Assembly (NCBI GenBank): GCA_003536295.1
Contig: DPZQ01000120.1
Location: 1 to 7,768, forward strand
Length of the DNA: 7,768 bases
Direction: 5' to 3'
Source of the DNA: Rhodobacter sp.
Lineage (GTDB): Bacteria > Pseudomonadota > Alphaproteobacteria > Rhodobacterales > Rhodobacteraceae
The notes below the pieces were generated by a model. The model was not told the DNA's origin and did no database searches. It worked only from the letters and a program-made list of their open reading frames with translations. The position numbers and the translations under genes are program-made. Positions 5,708 to 7,768 of the stretch are shown piece by piece. Numbering within the stretch: the first letter of the stretch is position 1; every line of letters begins with the position of its first letter.

Positions 5708-6021
5708 AGCCTAAAGCTTCAGCACTATTTTTAGCTCGCAGTCTATATCGCAAGCGCCGTTTGAGCGATGCGGCAAAGTTGCTACCAATCTTTGGTGCAG
5801 TTTTACTCTTGTTGCCCTTGCTTTGGGTGCACCAAAGCGCTCCTGAGCGTAGCAGTACCGCCACTAATTGGGTTTATTTGTTCATTGTCTGGTCTTTTTT
5901 GATTTTAGCTGCTGCCTGTTTGGCCAAATCCTTAAATAAATTTGAAGATGGAAATGACCAAGCCCTAGCCGAAAACGTTAGTGGTCGCACCCCTAAAAGT
6001 GGGCGCCCAGATGCCTTTTAA
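5704..6021 (+). CDS. small two-helix membrane protein, likely partner of the SLC5-type sensor
   Basis: This is a 105-residue protein. A basic N-terminus (YRKRR at 15-19) precedes a first hydrophobic helix at about 26-43, then a short polar loop (44-55), a second helix at about 56-74 and a hydrophilic tail. The positive-inside rule puts both ends in the cytosol. I do not recognise a named family with confidence. Size, topology and placement just before an SLC5 gene recall YjcH (DUF485, next to ActP) and DUF4212 proteins, but clear sequence similarity is not visible. It overlaps the sensor gene by 11 bases at its 3' end and is reached through the nine-codon ORF at its 5' end. It is probably co-translated with both neighbours and made in step with the sensor. 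Confidence 0.75.
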   Translation: MKPKASALFLARSLYRKRRLSDAAKLLPIFGAVLLLLPLLWVHQSAPERSSTATNWVYLFIVWSFLILAAACLAKSLNKFEDGNDQALAENVSGRTPKSGRPDAF

Positions 6022-7768
6022 TCTTTTAATACTGGCTTGTTTTATCTATGTTTTATTACTATTTATGGTAGCTTTTTGGGTTGAGCGGCGAGCGGTTATA
6101 GGGCAGGCCAAGTGGCTAAAGTCACCTCTTGTTTACACGCTATCCTTGTCGATCTATTGTACCGCTTGGACTTTTTACGGTGCGGTGGGCTATGCCTCGC
6201 GATCAGGGCTTGAATTTTTAACTATTTATCTGGGCCCAACATTGGTTTTTGTGGGCTGGCTGTGGTTTTTGCGCAAATTGGTGCGCATTGGGCGTGTGCA
6301 GGGTGTCACCTCCATTGCCGATTTGATTTCAAGCCGTTTTGGCAAATCAAACCTGTTAGGGGTTATTGTTACGCTGATTTGTGTTGTGGCGGCCACGCCA
6401 TATATTGCGCTGCAACTTCAGTCAGTGACCTCATCTTTTTCGGTTTTGGCGGGCACCCTCACCAAGGGGTGGGAGCAACCGGACACCGCCTCAATCGCTT
6501 TTTGGGTGGCTGTAGGGCTCGCCGTTTTTACGGTACTTTTCGGCACGCGTAATCTGGATGCAAAAGAACAGCACCCCGGCATCGTGACCGCCATAGCTGT
6601 TGAGGCTATCGTCAAGCTGATTGCACTATTGGCGGTGGGGATCTTTGTGGTTTGGGGCATGGCAGGCGGGCCAATGGATGTTTTTGAACGTTTGCAGCGC
6701 GCAGATATCGCAGGATGGGAGATCAAGCCGTCGCGGTGGGCGGGTCTTACCTTTTTGGCCGCGGCCGCAGTGATCACTTTGCCACGGATGTTTCAGGTGA
6801 TGGTGGTCGAAAACGACAATGAAAAACACTTAGCTACCGCGAGCTGGGCCTTTCCACTTTATTTGATGTTGATGAGCCTATTTGTTATGCCCATTGCGGT
6901 GATGGGGCTCGATATGATGCCCGCGCACGCCAATCCTGATCTTTTCGTGCTGACCTTGCCCCTTTCACAGGGGCAAAACGCTCTTGCGATGCTGGCCTTT
7001 TTGGGGGGCTTTTCCTCTGCTACTTCAATGGTGATTGTGGCCTCAATTGCGTTAGCTACAATGGTGTCTAACCATATTGTCATGCCTATTTGGCTTAGGT
7101 TGCGCTCCTCTACGTCCCAAAACACGGATTTGCGGGGGAGCATTTTATTGGCGCGGCGGTGTTCTATCGCCGCAATTTTAGCCTTGGGTTACGGCTATTA
7201 TGAACTTTCGGGTGGATCATCCGCCCTTGCGGCGATTGGGTTGATTTCTTTTATGGGGGTTGCGCAAATTTTACCCTCACTCCTGGGGGGAATTTTTTGG
7301 CGTGGGGCCACCAAATTGGGAGCGGCTTTGGGGTTAAGCATCGGAATAGTAGTCTGGGCGTACACATTGTTCTTACCCTCATTTGGCCCAGACGAAGCGT
7401 TGTCGGCTGCGATCATGTTTAACGGTCCGTTTGGCCTTTATTGGCTACGCCCTCAGACGCTGTTTGGCATTACGGGTCTTGACCCTTTGATGCATAGCTT
7501 ATTTTGGTCCTTTTTCTTTAATATCACAGCGTTTTTTCTTGGTTCTTTACTGTCGTTCCCCAATCCGGTTGAGCGTTTGCAAAGCGCAGCATTCGTCAAT
7601 GTTTTTGAAGAAGATGTACCCAATCCCAGTCGGTGGGCCCAAGGCCTGGGCGAACCCGAGTCGCTTTTGATCATGGCGCAGCGCGTTTTGGGTGATGAGG
7701 TGGCCCTGTCGTTCTTTTCGGCAGCTGCGGGCGCCCAAGGCAAGGTGGGCTTTTTGCCCGACACAACC
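6011..7768 (+). CDS. SLC5-STAC sensor protein, probable histidine kinase of CbrA/CrbS type (3' truncated by the window)
   Basis: The frame stays open to the right edge, giving 586 residues without a stop. Residues 1 to about 515 form a sodium:solute symporter (SLC5) module with roughly 13 hydrophobic helices. Landmarks include SIYCTAWTFYGAVGYAS (47-63), GVTSIADLISSRFGKS (98-113), EQHPGIVTAIAVEAIVKL (186-203), LPRMFQVMVVEN (257-268) and a Ser/Thr-rich helix start GGFSSATSM (332-340) where family members bind sodium. The stretch from about 517 (PNPVERLQSAAFVNVFE onward) looks like a STAC domain, the linker between SLC5 and kinase modules. PAS, HisKA and HATPase domains would lie beyond the window and are not seen. 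CbrA senses or transports histidine, and CrbS controls the acetate switch; the ligand here is unknown. The ATG overlaps the small membrane protein gene; an in-frame GTG at 5999 is an alternative. Confidence 0.9.
   Translation, partial: MPFNLLILACFIYVLLLFMVAFWVERRAVIGQAKWLKSPLVYTLSLSIYCTAWTFYGAVGYASRSGLEFLTIYLGPTLVFVGWLWFLRKLVRIGRVQGVTSIADLISSRFGKSNLLGVIVTLICVVAATPYIALQLQSVTSSFSVLAGTLTKGWEQPDTASIAFWVAVGLAVFTVLFGTRNLDAKEQHPGIVTAIAVEAIVKLIALLAVGIFVVWGMAGGPMDVFERLQRADIAGWEIKPSRWAGLTFLAAAAVITLPRMFQVMVVENDNEKHLATASWAFPLYLMLMSLFVMPIAVMGLDMMPAHANPDLFVLTLPLSQGQNALAMLAFLGGFSSATSMVIVASIALATMVSNHIVMPIWLRLRSSTSQNTDLRGSILLARRCSIAAILALGYGYYELSGGSSALAAIGLISFMGVAQILPSLLGGIFWRGATKLGAALGLSIGIVVWAYTLFLPSFGPDEALSAAIMFNGPFGLYWLRPQTLFGITGLDPLMHSLFWSFFFNITAFFLGSLLSFPNPVERLQSAAFVNVFEEDVPNPSRWAQGLGEPESLLIMAQRVLGDEVALSFFSAAAGAQGKVGFLPDTT

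Noticed and set aside
6011..7768. Plain sodium:solute symporter (ActP/PutP) instead of a sensor
   Set aside because: The sequence continues past the last helix into an AAFVNVFEED-type STAC linker, and a receiver gene sits upstream; simple transporters end near this point.

Overview
The window looks like a chromosomal segment of a marine-type alphaproteobacterium, most likely Rhodobacteraceae (Roseobacter group). The case rests on gene content and order: an MCE/MlaD-type protein followed by a DUF2155 protein, then aat-accC-accB on the opposite strand, then an ScfR-type XRE regulator followed by a receiver protein and an SLC5-fused sensor kinase. Base composition is moderate rather than GC-rich. 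I saw no mobile element, tRNA, rRNA or CRISPR. Coding density is high; no gene-free stretch exceeds about 140 bases.

Left part (1-1332): the 3' end of an mlaD-like gene overlaps a secreted DUF2155 protein gene through ATGA. That pair runs tail-to-tail into aat, with the two stop codons overlapping. Middle (748-3337, minus strand): accB-accC-aat reads as one transcription unit from a plausible promoter at 3309-3337. It supplies the biotin carrier and biotin carboxylase of acetyl-CoA carboxylase, followed by the N-end-rule leucyl/phenylalanyl transferase. A strong RNA stem-loop separates accC from aat. A UPF0303 (HbpS/GlcG-like) gene lies just upstream on the same strand.

Right part (3904-7768, plus strand): a divergent promoter region contains one TTTGCAAA and a dyad of two near-copies, followed by an ScfR-family short-chain-acyl-CoA-type regulator. 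Next come a stand-alone receiver protein, a nine-codon mini-ORF, a two-helix membrane protein and an SLC5-STAC transporter-like sensor that runs off the window. Together these look like a short-chain fatty acid (perhaps acetate or propionate) sensing locus. A transporter-like sensor would pass phosphate to a receiver with no output domain, next to a DNA-binding regulator of a family that responds to acyl-CoA. This joint circuit is an inference. The individual family calls for aat, accC, accB, the receiver and the SLC5 sensor are firm.
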